From: JAMCRM01 sp041685075
GTDB taxonomy: Bacteria > Acidobacteriota > Terriglobia > Bryobacterales > Bryobacteraceae
Reading direction: 5' to 3'
NCBI GenBank assembly: GCA_041685075.1
Contig: JAWLGN010000057.1
Span: 1-22,206 of the forward strand
Length of the DNA: 22,206 bases
The notes under the pieces were generated by a model. It searched no databases and had not been told where the DNA came from. It saw only the letters and a list, made by a program, of their open reading frames with translations. This document shows, in pieces, positions 15,146 to 22,206 of the stretch. The position numbers and the translations under genes are program-made. How positions within the stretch are numbered: position 1 is the stretch's first letter; each line of letters begins with the position of its first letter.

Positions 15146-15562
15146 CTATAGCCCGGCCGGCGCCAGGCGGTCGATCTTGAGCAGGAGGTTGACCTCGGCC
15201 AGCGGCAGCCCCAGCGTGGCCGCGATGGCCGCGGGATCTTCCCCCGCGCGGTGGCGGCGCAATACCTGGCTGCGCTGGGCGATGTTGATACCCGGACGCG
15301 GGAGCGGCGGGGGCGGCGCCTGGCAGCTCGCCTGTTCGAGTTCCTTCAACGAAACCTCCAGCCGGGCCAGCATCTCCCGCATCTCGGCGGCTTCCTTCCG
15401 GGCCGCCTCGGCCTCCGCCTCCGTGGCTTCGCGTTCGCGCCGCGCGCGATGCGCCAGCGCCCCCACTTCCAGCTTCAGGGTGAGGAACAGGGCCAGCGAA
15501 AGCGTCAGCCCCACCGCCACCAGCCCGTAGAGCGTGAGCGGGTTGTTCATCCATTCCTGCAT
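15146..15562 (-). CDS. SwrB-like motility accessory protein (TM, coiled coil, HTH-like C-terminus)
   Basis: 138 aa. A single membrane helix lies at about 12-30, followed by a charged coiled coil at about 36-78 rich in Arg, Glu and Ala, a Pro-rich hinge (82-90) and a helix-turn-helix-like end (95-132, with RAGEDPAAIAATLGLP then AEVNLLLKI). This architecture and the C-terminal pattern resemble the DUF6115/DUF2802 proteins found at the ends of flagellar operons, including Bacillus SwrB, which helps activate flagellar export and whose gene directly follows the sigma factor gene sigD. Here it is two genes after fliA and starts 2 nt after the FliN-like gene (GAGGT site, 5 nt spacing). It is the last gene of the flagellar run. 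Homology to SwrB is inferred from layout, not proven. Confidence 0.65.
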   Translation of the reverse strand: MQEWMNNPLTLYGLVAVGLTLSLALFLTLKLEVGALAHRARREREATEAEAEAARKEAAEMREMLARLEVSLKELEQASCQAPPPPLPRPGINIAQRSQVLRRHRAGEDPAAIAATLGLPLAEVNLLLKIDRLAPAGL

Positions 15563-15564
15563 GG

Positions 15565-16428
15565 TTACCTCAAGTTGCGCAGCCGCTCCTGGCGGCTGAC
15601 GATCTCGCGGATTCGCACTCCGTAGTTGCCCTCGATCACCACCACCTCGCCGCGCGCGATCACACAGTTGTTCACGATGACGTCCACCGGTTCGGTCACC
15701 GCGCGATTCAGCTCCACGATGGAGCCTGTGGTGAGCTTGAGGGTTTCCTTCAGGGGCAGGTGCGTGCGGCCGAAAGAGATGCTGACCGGCAGCTCGACGT
15801 CAAGGAGGAGGTCGAGCATGCGGTTGGGAGCGGCATGCGGCGCCGCGGCACCGGGGACCGCCGGAGCCAGGGCCGTTTCGCCGGGCGCGTGCGGATCGGC
15901 CAGCACGCCGGAGAGCGAGTCGCCCGGCACCGCCAGCAGCGGCGGCAGCGCCCCTCCCTCCAGTTGCAGCTCCACCGTGAAGAACTCGCTTGCGGGCGGT
16001 GGATTGGTGCGCTCGTTGCGATCCGGGCAGGTCACCTCCCTGTGAAGCTGCGACCCCACGGCGCCCGCCAGTTGGTCGAGCGACTGGCCCAGCAGCTCGA
16101 GCCAGGTGCTGCGGACTTCGGCTGGATCGGCCTCCTCAACCCCGGCGGCTTTCAGAATTTGAGCGCCCAGCGGCGACCACGTGCTTTCCGGCGCGCCAAC
16201 CCAGAAGTGCGCCTCCGGAGCCGCGTTGAAAGACTGCTCCCACCACAGAACCGCGCCGTGGCGGGCTGCCAGTGCGGCCGATTGCAGCGACAGGTCCGCC
16301 CCCGGCGGCGCCGGCTGCCACTCCACTTTCGGCAGCTCCCCGGCCATGGTCTCGATCAGGCGGGCCAGCGCCGTGGTCCACTGCCGGATGAGCCATGCCG
16401 CCCGTTGATTTTCCCGCGCGTCGTTCAT
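15565..16428 (-). CDS. fliN: FliN/FliY-like flagellar motor switch protein with long N-terminal domain
   Basis: 287 aa, about twice a plain FliN. The SpoA domain at 205-277 is typical: LLDVELPVSISFG, the KLTTGSIVELN segment, PVDVIVNN and the closing GNYGVRI. This domain forms part of the C-ring that takes part in switching and binds the export apparatus. The first 175 residues resemble a CheC-like domain as in Bacillus FliY; a helix with Ser107, Glu111 and Gly114 lines up with the CheC active-site pattern D/S-x3-E-x2-N, but the Asn is lost, so CheY-P phosphatase activity is unlikely. An Ala/Pro linker (180-202) joins the two parts. The gene starts 3 nt after the fliA stop and ends 2 nt before the SwrB-like gene. 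Confidence 0.88.
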   Translation of the reverse strand: MNDARENQRAAWLIRQWTTALARLIETMAGELPKVEWQPAPPGADLSLQSAALAARHGAVLWWEQSFNAAPEAHFWVGAPESTWSPLGAQILKAAGVEEADPAEVRSTWLELLGQSLDQLAGAVGSQLHREVTCPDRNERTNPPPASEFFTVELQLEGGALPPLLAVPGDSLSGVLADPHAPGETALAPAVPGAAAPHAAPNRMLDLLLDVELPVSISFGRTHLPLKETLKLTTGSIVELNRAVTEPVDVIVNNCVIARGEVVVIEGNYGVRIREIVSRQERLRNLR

Positions 16429-16431
16429 CGC

Positions 16432-17184
16432 CTATACCCCGCCCCGCCCGGGCCACAGCTTGCGCATGTACGTGCGCAGCCGCAGTATGCCCTGCGCTTT
16501 CAAATGCGAGATGCGCGACTCGTGCAGGTTCAGTATGCTTCCGATCTCTCGCAGCGTCATCTCCTCCAGGTAGTACAGGCTGAGCACCGTGCGCTCGGTC
16601 TCCGGTATGCGTTGGATGCCTTCGGCCAGCAGTTCTTCCAACTGGGCGCGCTCCACCTGCCGGGCCGGGGAGGACTCCTCGCTGCCGGCGGCCTCGTTGA
16701 TGGGATCGCGCCCGTCGTCCTCGGCGATCCAGGCGGGCCCCAGGTCGAGCCCCTGGATCTCCACCAGCAGGTTGTGATACTGCTCCAGCGTCAGCCCCAT
16801 CTCGGCGGCGATCTCTTCCTCGCCCGAGGCGCCCTGCAGCCTCTGCTCCGCCGCGGCGATGGCCGCTTCCACCTGCTTGGCCTTGCGGCGCTTCTGACGC
16901 GAGGCCCAGTCCAGCTCCCGCAGGCTGTCCAGGATAGCGCCCCGGATCTTGTACTCCGCGTAGGTCTTCAGCTTGACGTTGTGGCCGGCGTTGAAATGAT
17001 CGATGGCCGCAATCAGCCCGATGGTTCCCGCCGAGACCAGGTCCTCCAGTGCCACGCACTCCGGCACCCGCGCGTGGATGCGCCGCGCAATCAGCCATAC
17101 CTGCGGCAGGTGTTCCAGGATGAGCCGTTCCCGCTCATCGGCGGCGGATTCCGCCGTACCTGCCGTGTAATAGCGATGCGCCAT
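16432..17184 (-). CDS. fliA: Flagellar sigma factor, FliA/SigD (sigma-28) type
   Basis: 250 aa from ATG 17184; a second ATG five codons earlier (17199) has a G-rich Shine-Dalgarno touching the start codon, so I prefer the inner one with weak support. Region 2 is clear (LEDLVSAGTIGLIAAIDHF, then KTYAEYKIRGAILDSLRELDW), region 3 is short (EEEIAAEMGLTLEQYHNLL), and region 4 has ERTVLSLYYLEEMTLREIG and ESRISHLKAQGILRLR as the helix-turn-helix. No region 1.1 is present. This domain order is that of FliA/WhiG group-3 sigma factors, which direct RNA polymerase to late flagellar promoters. It follows flhF by about 25 nt and precedes fliN. No anti-sigma gene flgM is seen in the window. Confidence 0.93.
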   Translation of the reverse strand: MAHRYYTAGTAESAADERERLILEHLPQVWLIARRIHARVPECVALEDLVSAGTIGLIAAIDHFNAGHNVKLKTYAEYKIRGAILDSLRELDWASRQKRRKAKQVEAAIAAAEQRLQGASGEEEIAAEMGLTLEQYHNLLVEIQGLDLGPAWIAEDDGRDPINEAAGSEESSPARQVERAQLEELLAEGIQRIPETERTVLSLYYLEEMTLREIGSILNLHESRISHLKAQGILRLRTYMRKLWPGRGGV

Positions 17185-17209
17185 GGCGCAGTTTCCCATC
17201 TCCCCCCGC

Positions 17210-18277
17210 TCAGGCGGCGCGCGCCAGTGGCACGCGCGACAGCAGGCGGTCCACCACGCGGGCAGCCTCTACAGGCTCCAGGTCCTCGGGAATCTGCTGG
17301 CCGGTGCCGAAAAACGACAACGGCTTTCCCGTGCGCGCGGCCAGCGAGTAGAGCGAACCGATCGATTCGGTTTCGTCCAGCCTGGTAAACAGCAGGTTGG
17401 CCGGCCGGAAGATTTCGTATTGTTCGGCCACACGCCCCAGATCGGCGGATTTCATCGAAGCCGTTAGGACCAGGTGGGTATCGATATCGGTTCGGGCGGC
17501 CAGAAACGCGGCCGGCTCGCCGGCCCAGTCCAGTTCGCGGCTGCCGTAGCCGGGGGTGTCGATGAGCACGAGGCTCTTCGCGCGGCACGCCTCGAGCGCC
17601 TGTGCCAGCGCCCCCACGGTCTCCACGGCGCGGAAGCCCGCCCCCAGGATGGCGGCGTAATGCTGCAACTGCGCGGCCCCTCCCACCCGGTAGTTGTCGA
17701 TCGAGAGCAGCTCGACGGGGCGGCGCCTGGCCAACCCGCGGGTGATCGCCAGCTTCACCAGGGTAGTGGTCTTGCCGCTGCCCGGCGGGCCTACCAGCGC
17801 CAGCGCTTTTCCCCCCTCGAGGGCGGGCGCCGGATGGCTCCGGATACGGCCTTCCAGTTCAGCGCGCAGGGAGCGGGCGGGCGCGCCGGCAGAGTCCACG
17901 ATGTCGCGCGCCAGGTCCGGATCCACCTCCTCGGCCACCAGCGCGGAGAAGGCCTCGGCCAGTCCGGCATCGGCCGCCGGCCAGCGCGGAGCCGCCAGCA
18001 GGTTGCTCGAAATCGTGCGGCGCATCATCTCCAACTGGCGGCGCAACTCCGCCATCTCCGCGGTCAGGCGCGCGGGGGCCGGCTCAGGAGGCGCGGCCTT
18101 GGCCGCCGGCTCCTGCTCGCCGTCGAGCAGCGCCACCACCACCTCGTGTTCGCCCAGGTGGCGGTGCTCCTCGGCGGCGCGGCGGGACTGCACGATCACC
18201 GCCTCGGCCCCTAACTCCCGGCGCGCCTGCTCAATGGCCGCCGCCGTCGTCTTGGCGTAATAGGACTTGATCTTCAT
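17210..18277 (-). CDS. flhF: Flagellar SRP-type GTPase FlhF
   Basis: 355 aa. The N-terminal B domain begins MKIKSYYAKTTAAAIEQARR, as in known FlhF. A variable, Ala/Pro-rich stretch follows, and then the NG domain: P-loop GPPGSGKTTT near 163-172, DNYR in the G2 area, DTPGYG near 240-245, and TRLDE near 297-301 as the nucleotide-specificity motif. FlhF GTPases set the place and number of flagella and help assemble the export gate at the membrane. The start has AAGGAAA 6-7 nt upstream. In many bacteria flhG (a MinD-like ATPase) directly follows flhF; here fliA follows with a gap of only about 10-25 nt, so flhG is missing from the expected place. Confidence 0.95.
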   Translation of the reverse strand: MKIKSYYAKTTAAAIEQARRELGAEAVIVQSRRAAEEHRHLGEHEVVVALLDGEQEPAAKAAPPEPAPARLTAEMAELRRQLEMMRRTISSNLLAAPRWPAADAGLAEAFSALVAEEVDPDLARDIVDSAGAPARSLRAELEGRIRSHPAPALEGGKALALVGPPGSGKTTTLVKLAITRGLARRRPVELLSIDNYRVGGAAQLQHYAAILGAGFRAVETVGALAQALEACRAKSLVLIDTPGYGSRELDWAGEPAAFLAARTDIDTHLVLTASMKSADLGRVAEQYEIFRPANLLFTRLDETESIGSLYSLAARTGKPLSFFGTGQQIPEDLEPVEAARVVDRLLSRVPLARAA

Positions 18278-18328
18278 ACGTTTCCTTCGCTGCCCGAACC
18301 GGCTCGCTCCCCAGGCCTCGATTCCCCA

Positions 18329-20398
18329 TCACTGGATGGTCCCCAGCGGCACCACCCGAATGCCGGGCGGGATTTCCGCGTGCGACAGAAACACCACGTT
18401 CTTGAGAGAGGTCTCCGCGATCTGCCGCAGGAAATGACGCGCCCCGGTGCTGGTAACCACCACCACAGGACCGTCCGGCGAGCCCAGCTTGCGGCCCAGC
18501 CGGTCCAGGATGTCCCGCATGGTCTGGGGCGCCAGAGCCGCGTGGCTGGACTGCTCTCCGTGCTCCACGGCCGACTCCACCGACTGTTCGATGGCCGGAT
18601 CGAGAAAGTAGGCCGCCAGGTCGCCCGCGGCATTCAGATACGGCCGCACCACCATGCGCCGGATGGCCTGGCGGGTGTATTCGGTCAGGAGCACAGGGTT
18701 GCGGGTGGCCGCGGCGCCCTCTCCCAGGGCCTCCAGAATGGAAACCGCGTCCTTGATCGAGACGCGCTCGCGCAGCAGGTTTTGCAGTACCCGCTGCACC
18801 GTGGCCATGGGCAGCAGCTTGGGCACCACGTCTTCGACCAGCTTGGGATTTTCGGCGGCCGCGCGGTCCAGCAGCTTCTTGGTGTCCTGGCGCGAGAACA
18901 GTTCGTGGGCGTACTGCCGGATCAGTTCCGCGAGATGCGTTCCCAGGACGCTCACCGGATCGACCACGGTGTAGCCGGCCGCCCGCGCCGCCTCGGCCCG
19001 CTCGACGGGCACCCACCAGGCAGGCAGCCCGAAGGCAGGCTCCTGGGTAGCGGTGCCTCCGGCCGGTGCCGTGGTGGCTCCCGCCGCGATGGCCAGTTCG
19101 CATCCCTGCGGCAGTTCGTAGCGGGCGATCTCGGCTCCCTTCAGCAAGACCGTGTACTCCATGGCGCGCAACGAGAGATTATCGGCGACTTTGACCGGCG
19201 GCAATAGATAGCCCAGATCAGCGGCCAGTTGGCGGCGGATGCCCGCGATGCGCCGCAACAGCGGGGAGTTGGGCCCGCCCTCCACCATGCGGACCAGTCC
19301 CAGCCCCACTTCGACGGCCAGGGGCTCGACGCGCATCAGGCTTTCGAAGTCCTCGCGCGGGGCCGCGGGTTTGGTCTCGGCGGCGCGGACCACGGTGGCC
19401 GCCCGGCGCATCCGCCAGGCCGCGGCTCCGAGCCCGCCCCCCAGCGCCAGGAAGGGCAGCTTGGGCAGCCCGGGCAGGAGCGCCACCAGGAAAAGGATTC
19501 CGCTGGCCAGCAGCAGCGGCTCGGCACGGCCGAAGACCTGGCCGCGGAAGTCCGCGCTCAGCCGCGCGTCGGAACTGGTACGGGTAACGATCAGCGCGCC
19601 GGAGACCGAGACCATCAGGGCCGGCACCACCGTCACCAGGCCGTCCCCTATGGTCAGCACCGTGTAGGTGGCCAGCGCCTCGGCCCAGTTCATGCCGTGT
19701 TGCAGCACTCCGATCAGGAAGCCCGCCACGATGTTGATGGCGGTGATCAGGATGGCCGCCACGGCGTCCCTCTGGGTGAAGCGCGAGGCCCCGTCCATGG
19801 CGCCGTAGAACTCCGCCTCCGCCGCCAGTTGCTTGCGGCGCTGGCGCGCTTCGGCCTCGTCGATCAGCCCCGCGTTGAGGTCCGAGTCGATGGACATCTG
19901 CTTGCCCGGCAGCGCGTCCAGGGTGAAGCGCGCGGTCACCTCCGAGATGCGCACCGCCCCGTGGTTGATCACCACGTACTGGATGGCGATCAGCACCAGG
20001 AACAGCACCGAGCCGACGATGTAGTTGCCCCCCACCACGAAGGTGCCGAAGGCCTCGATAACGTGGCCCGCGGCCGCCGTCCCGGTATCGCCGTGCAGCA
20101 GAATCAGCCGGGAGGAGGAGACGTTCAGCGCCAGCCGGAAGAGCGTCAGCAGCAGCAGGGTGCTCGGAAAAACGCTGAACTCGACGGGCCGGGCGATGTA
20201 CATCGCCACCATCAGGACCACTACCGACAGCATGATGTCGGCCACGATCAGCACGTCCAGCAAGACCGCCGGCACCGGCGTGATCAACGCCAGGATGACC
20301 GCCAGCACCGCCACCGGCACCGCCACCTCCCGCAGGTTTTCGAGCGCGAGCGACCGTGCGCTGTTGAGCCGGGGTGCTGTGGTGGCGGTCGTGGACAT
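18329..20398 (-). CDS. flhA: Flagellar export gate protein FlhA
   Basis: 689 aa, the normal length. The N-terminal half (about 25-330) carries the eight membrane helices with family signs FPSTLLLLTLFRLALNVSSS and the conserved cytoplasmic loop LDALPGKQMSIDSDLNAGL near 150-172. The C-terminal half (about 350-689) is the cytoplasmic ring domain that receives chaperone-substrate complexes. FlhA forms a nonameric ring in the flagellar type III export gate with FlhB and FliPQR and couples export to proton flow. The start ATG has GAGGAAATC directly upstream, with the flhB stop inside that sequence (7-nt gap). A 51-nt non-coding gap separates its stop from flhF. Confidence 0.98.
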   Translation of the reverse strand: MSTTATTAPRLNSARSLALENLREVAVPVAVLAVILALITPVPAVLLDVLIVADIMLSVVVLMVAMYIARPVEFSVFPSTLLLLTLFRLALNVSSSRLILLHGDTGTAAAGHVIEAFGTFVVGGNYIVGSVLFLVLIAIQYVVINHGAVRISEVTARFTLDALPGKQMSIDSDLNAGLIDEAEARQRRKQLAAEAEFYGAMDGASRFTQRDAVAAILITAINIVAGFLIGVLQHGMNWAEALATYTVLTIGDGLVTVVPALMVSVSGALIVTRTSSDARLSADFRGQVFGRAEPLLLASGILFLVALLPGLPKLPFLALGGGLGAAAWRMRRAATVVRAAETKPAAPREDFESLMRVEPLAVEVGLGLVRMVEGGPNSPLLRRIAGIRRQLAADLGYLLPPVKVADNLSLRAMEYTVLLKGAEIARYELPQGCELAIAAGATTAPAGGTATQEPAFGLPAWWVPVERAEAARAAGYTVVDPVSVLGTHLAELIRQYAHELFSRQDTKKLLDRAAAENPKLVEDVVPKLLPMATVQRVLQNLLRERVSIKDAVSILEALGEGAAATRNPVLLTEYTRQAIRRMVVRPYLNAAGDLAAYFLDPAIEQSVESAVEHGEQSSHAALAPQTMRDILDRLGRKLGSPDGPVVVVTSTGARHFLRQIAETSLKNVVFLSHAEIPPGIRVVPLGTIQ

Positions 20399-20405
20399 GA
20401 TTTCC

Positions 20406-21470
20406 TCACTGGCCGGGCAGCCGGCCTTTCATGAGCCGATAGATGTAGGCCAGGATCTCGGCCACCGCGCGGTAGAGGTGCGCGGGGATCTGCTGTCCCA
20501 CTTCGGCGGACTTGTAGAGCGCCTGCGCCAGCGGCGGGTTCTCCACAATGGGGATACCGTGCTGCTGGGCGCGCTCGCGGATGCGCCGCGCCAGGTAGTT
20601 GCGGCCCTTGGCCACCACCACCGGCGCCGGCATCCAGGCCATGGCGTAGCGGATGGCTACCGCGTAATGCGTGGGGTTGACCACCACGGCGGTGGCGCTG
20701 GGCACCGCCTGCATCATGCGGCGGCGGGCGAAGTCGCGCTGCAGGCGCCTGATGCGGCCCTTCACCTGCGGGTTGCCCTCCAGGTCTTTCAGTTCCTCCC
20801 GGACCTCCTGCTTGGTCATGCGCAACTGCTTCAGCCAGCGGCGGCGCTGGCGGACAAGATCCACGCAGCCGAACAGCAGGAAGACGCCCGCGGCCTTCCA
20901 GAACAGGGCCACTACGGCGCTGCCGGCTTCGTGGGCACCGGCCCGCACGGGCTGGAGCGGCAGGGTCATGAAGCGGTCCAGGTTGTCGCGCGCCACCACC
21001 CACACGGCGCCGAGAAAGATGGGCAGCAGCAGGGCCGACTGCACCAGCCCGGTGAGGTTTTCGTTAGGCAACTGGCGCAGGCGCTGGAGCGGGTTGAGCC
21101 GCTTGATATCGGGCGCCAGTTTTTTGCCGCTGAGGCCCAGCCCGGTGGTGGCCAGTTGCACCGCCAGGGTGGACACCAGCAGCACCGCTCCGGCCGGCGC
21201 CAAGAGCAAAAAGCAGCGCCCCAGCAGCTCGCGCCCCAGCCTCACCGCGGCGGCGTCGTCCACGGTGCCGAAGGCATGCAGGATGAGGGCGCGGCCCAGC
21301 TTTTCGATCCCCGTCATCCACCCCGGCCCCCAGGCGCCCAGCAGCGCCACGAAGGCCAGGAACTGCATCGCCCCGACGAACTCGCGGGAGACCGGAAACT
21401 GCCCCTCCCGGCGGGCGCGGCGGATGCGCTGCTGGGTGGGTTTTTCGGTCTTTTGTCCCTGGCCGGCCAT
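20406..21470 (-). CDS. flhB: Flagellar export switch protein FlhB
   Basis: 354 aa with the expected parts. The N-terminus is basic (EKPTQQRIRRARREGQFPVS), followed by four membrane helices to about 210, then the cytoplasmic domain with the conserved segment MTKQEVREELKDLEGNPQVK and the self-cleavage motif Asn265-Pro266-Thr267-His268 in VVVNPTHYAVAI. In the family, cleavage between Asn and Pro switches export from rod/hook to filament proteins; all four residues are present, so the switch should work. It starts 1 nt after the fliR stop and ends 7 nt before flhA, inside one operon. Confidence 0.98.
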   Translation of the reverse strand: MAGQGQKTEKPTQQRIRRARREGQFPVSREFVGAMQFLAFVALLGAWGPGWMTGIEKLGRALILHAFGTVDDAAAVRLGRELLGRCFLLLAPAGAVLLVSTLAVQLATTGLGLSGKKLAPDIKRLNPLQRLRQLPNENLTGLVQSALLLPIFLGAVWVVARDNLDRFMTLPLQPVRAGAHEAGSAVVALFWKAAGVFLLFGCVDLVRQRRRWLKQLRMTKQEVREELKDLEGNPQVKGRIRRLQRDFARRRMMQAVPSATAVVVNPTHYAVAIRYAMAWMPAPVVVAKGRNYLARRIRERAQQHGIPIVENPPLAQALYKSAEVGQQIPAHLYRAVAEILAYIYRLMKGRLPGQ

Positions 21471-21471
21471 G

Positions 21472-22206
21472 CTACATTCCCACCACGCCCCGCAGCGTGC
21501 CGAGCATTCGGGCCGCGGCGCCGCCGAACAGCCGCGGCATCAGCACCGCCACCCAGGCCAGCACCACCAGGGCGGCCAGCATCTTGGCCGGAAAGGCCAG
21601 CATGAGGAGCTGCATCTTGGGCTGCAGGCGGCCCAGCAGCGCCAGCGAAAGATCCACCAGGGTCAGCAGCGCCACCACCGGAAAGGCCAGCCGGACGCCG
21701 GTCGAGAACATCACGCTGCCGAGCGAGGTCACCGCGCCGGCCATGGGGCGCGAGATCACAAAGGCGCCCGGCGGCCAGGTTTCGATGCTAGCCGCCAGCC
21801 CCCGCATCACTTCCAAATCGAGACCCAGGGCAAAGAACAGCAGCCCGGCGGTCAACTCCGCAAAGACCAGCAGCACCGAGGTATCGCTCTCGGTGGAGGG
21901 GTTGATCATGGAGGCATACGCGAAGCCCGCCTGCATGGCGACCATCTGGACCCCCACCAGGAAGGCCTCTTGCAGGAAGGCCACCGTCAGCCCGATCGTG
22001 ACCCCCAGGGCCGCCTCCGCCACCAGCCCGAACGCGATGGTACCCAGGGGCGCCTCCGCCGCTACCGCGGGCCACACGGGATAGAGCGCCAGGGTGAAGC
22101 CCAGTGCCAGTACAATGCGCGCCAAATCCACGCCTTTCCGTATGCCCGGCAGCGGCACGAAGACGAAGATCCCGGCTACGCGCGCCAGCACGAACAGAAA
22201 GCCGAG
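21472..22206 (-). CDS. fliR: Flagellar export gate protein FliR (N-terminus outside window)
   Basis: 244 residues are visible and the reading frame stays open to the window edge (L-G-F-L-F-V-L-A-R-V), so about 10-20 N-terminal residues are missing; the internal GTG at 22191 is not the true start. Several long hydrophobic helices are separated by known FliR segments: ARVAGIFVFVPLPG near the start, the GFAYASMINPSTESDTS loop, and the C-terminal SLALLGRLQPKMQLLMLAFPAK pattern written here by its position (about 60-40 residues from the end). FliR, with FliP and FliQ, forms the helical core of the export gate. It is followed by flhB after one base. fliP and fliQ probably lie just beyond the window. 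Confidence 0.96.
   Translation of the reverse strand, partial: LGFLFVLARVAGIFVFVPLPGIRKGVDLARIVLALGFTLALYPVWPAVAAEAPLGTIAFGLVAEAALGVTIGLTVAFLQEAFLVGVQMVAMQAGFAYASMINPSTESDTSVLLVFAELTAGLLFFALGLDLEVMRGLAASIETWPPGAFVISRPMAGAVTSLGSVMFSTGVRLAFPVVALLTLVDLSLALLGRLQPKMQLLMLAFPAKMLAALVVLAWVAVLMPRLFGGAAARMLGTLRGVVGM

Noticed and set aside
19179..19186. Exact GCCGATAA (sigma-28 -10 element) on the minus strand
   Set aside because: It lies inside flhA, encodes conserved residues, and has no TAAA-type -35 at the right distance.
1..22206. tRNA, rRNA, CRISPR, transposase or integrase genes
   Set aside because: None seen by eye on either strand; almost all of the sequence is taken up by the listed protein genes.

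Overview
The window is about 22 kb of GC-rich DNA with tightly packed genes and only one gap over 120 bp. I see no rRNA, tRNA, CRISPR array, insertion sequence or prophage gene. The gene mix suggests an Acidobacteriota genome, probably of the Bryobacterales/Solibacter type: a ceramidase-fold hydrolase, Tat-exported polysaccharide-active enzymes, a DUF3108-like secreted protein that starts with a TPR-like segment, and a full flagellar export module. This assignment rests on protein character, not on a marker gene. All genes but one lie on the minus strand.

Right end (22206 down to 15146, minus strand): a flagellar operon in the order fliR (cut by the window edge), flhB, flhA, flhF, fliA, a long fliN/fliY-like gene, and a small membrane/coiled-coil gene that resembles swrB (DUF6115/DUF2802-like). 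It covers the type III export gate, the SRP-type GTPase FlhF, the flagellar sigma factor, a C-ring protein and a possible export or motility accessory factor. No flhG lies next to flhF.

Centre (15113 down to 8555, minus strand): a secreted TPR/DUF3108-like protein, a membrane histidine kinase and an OmpR/PhoB-family response regulator are joined as one operon (10-nt gap, then a 4-nt ATGA overlap). Upstream of the first gene is an almost ideal PhoB-type direct repeat, 7+4+7 bp, 9 bp before a -10-like hexamer, which suggests autoregulation. A Tat-exported heparinase II/III-type lyase follows, with its own likely promoter. Convergent to it is the only plus-strand gene, a Tat-type clan GH-A-like hydrolase. 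The two enzymes and the sensor system may form a polysaccharide-use locus.

Left part (7272 down to 1, minus strand): an unusual two-gene unit made of an 884-aa protein (zinc-ribbon-like N-terminus, very long Ala/Pro-rich linker, one membrane segment, C-terminal concanavalin-like domain) and a 560-aa protein built almost wholly of TPRs, with overlapping stop and start codons. Downstream lie an AbgT-family transporter, a neutral-ceramidase-fold hydrolase that lacks the usual nucleophilic serine, and the first 13 codons of another Tat-exported protein. The most promising undescribed items are the zinc-ribbon/TPR pair, the sensor operon with its PhoB-type box, and the ceramidase-like/AbgT cassette.
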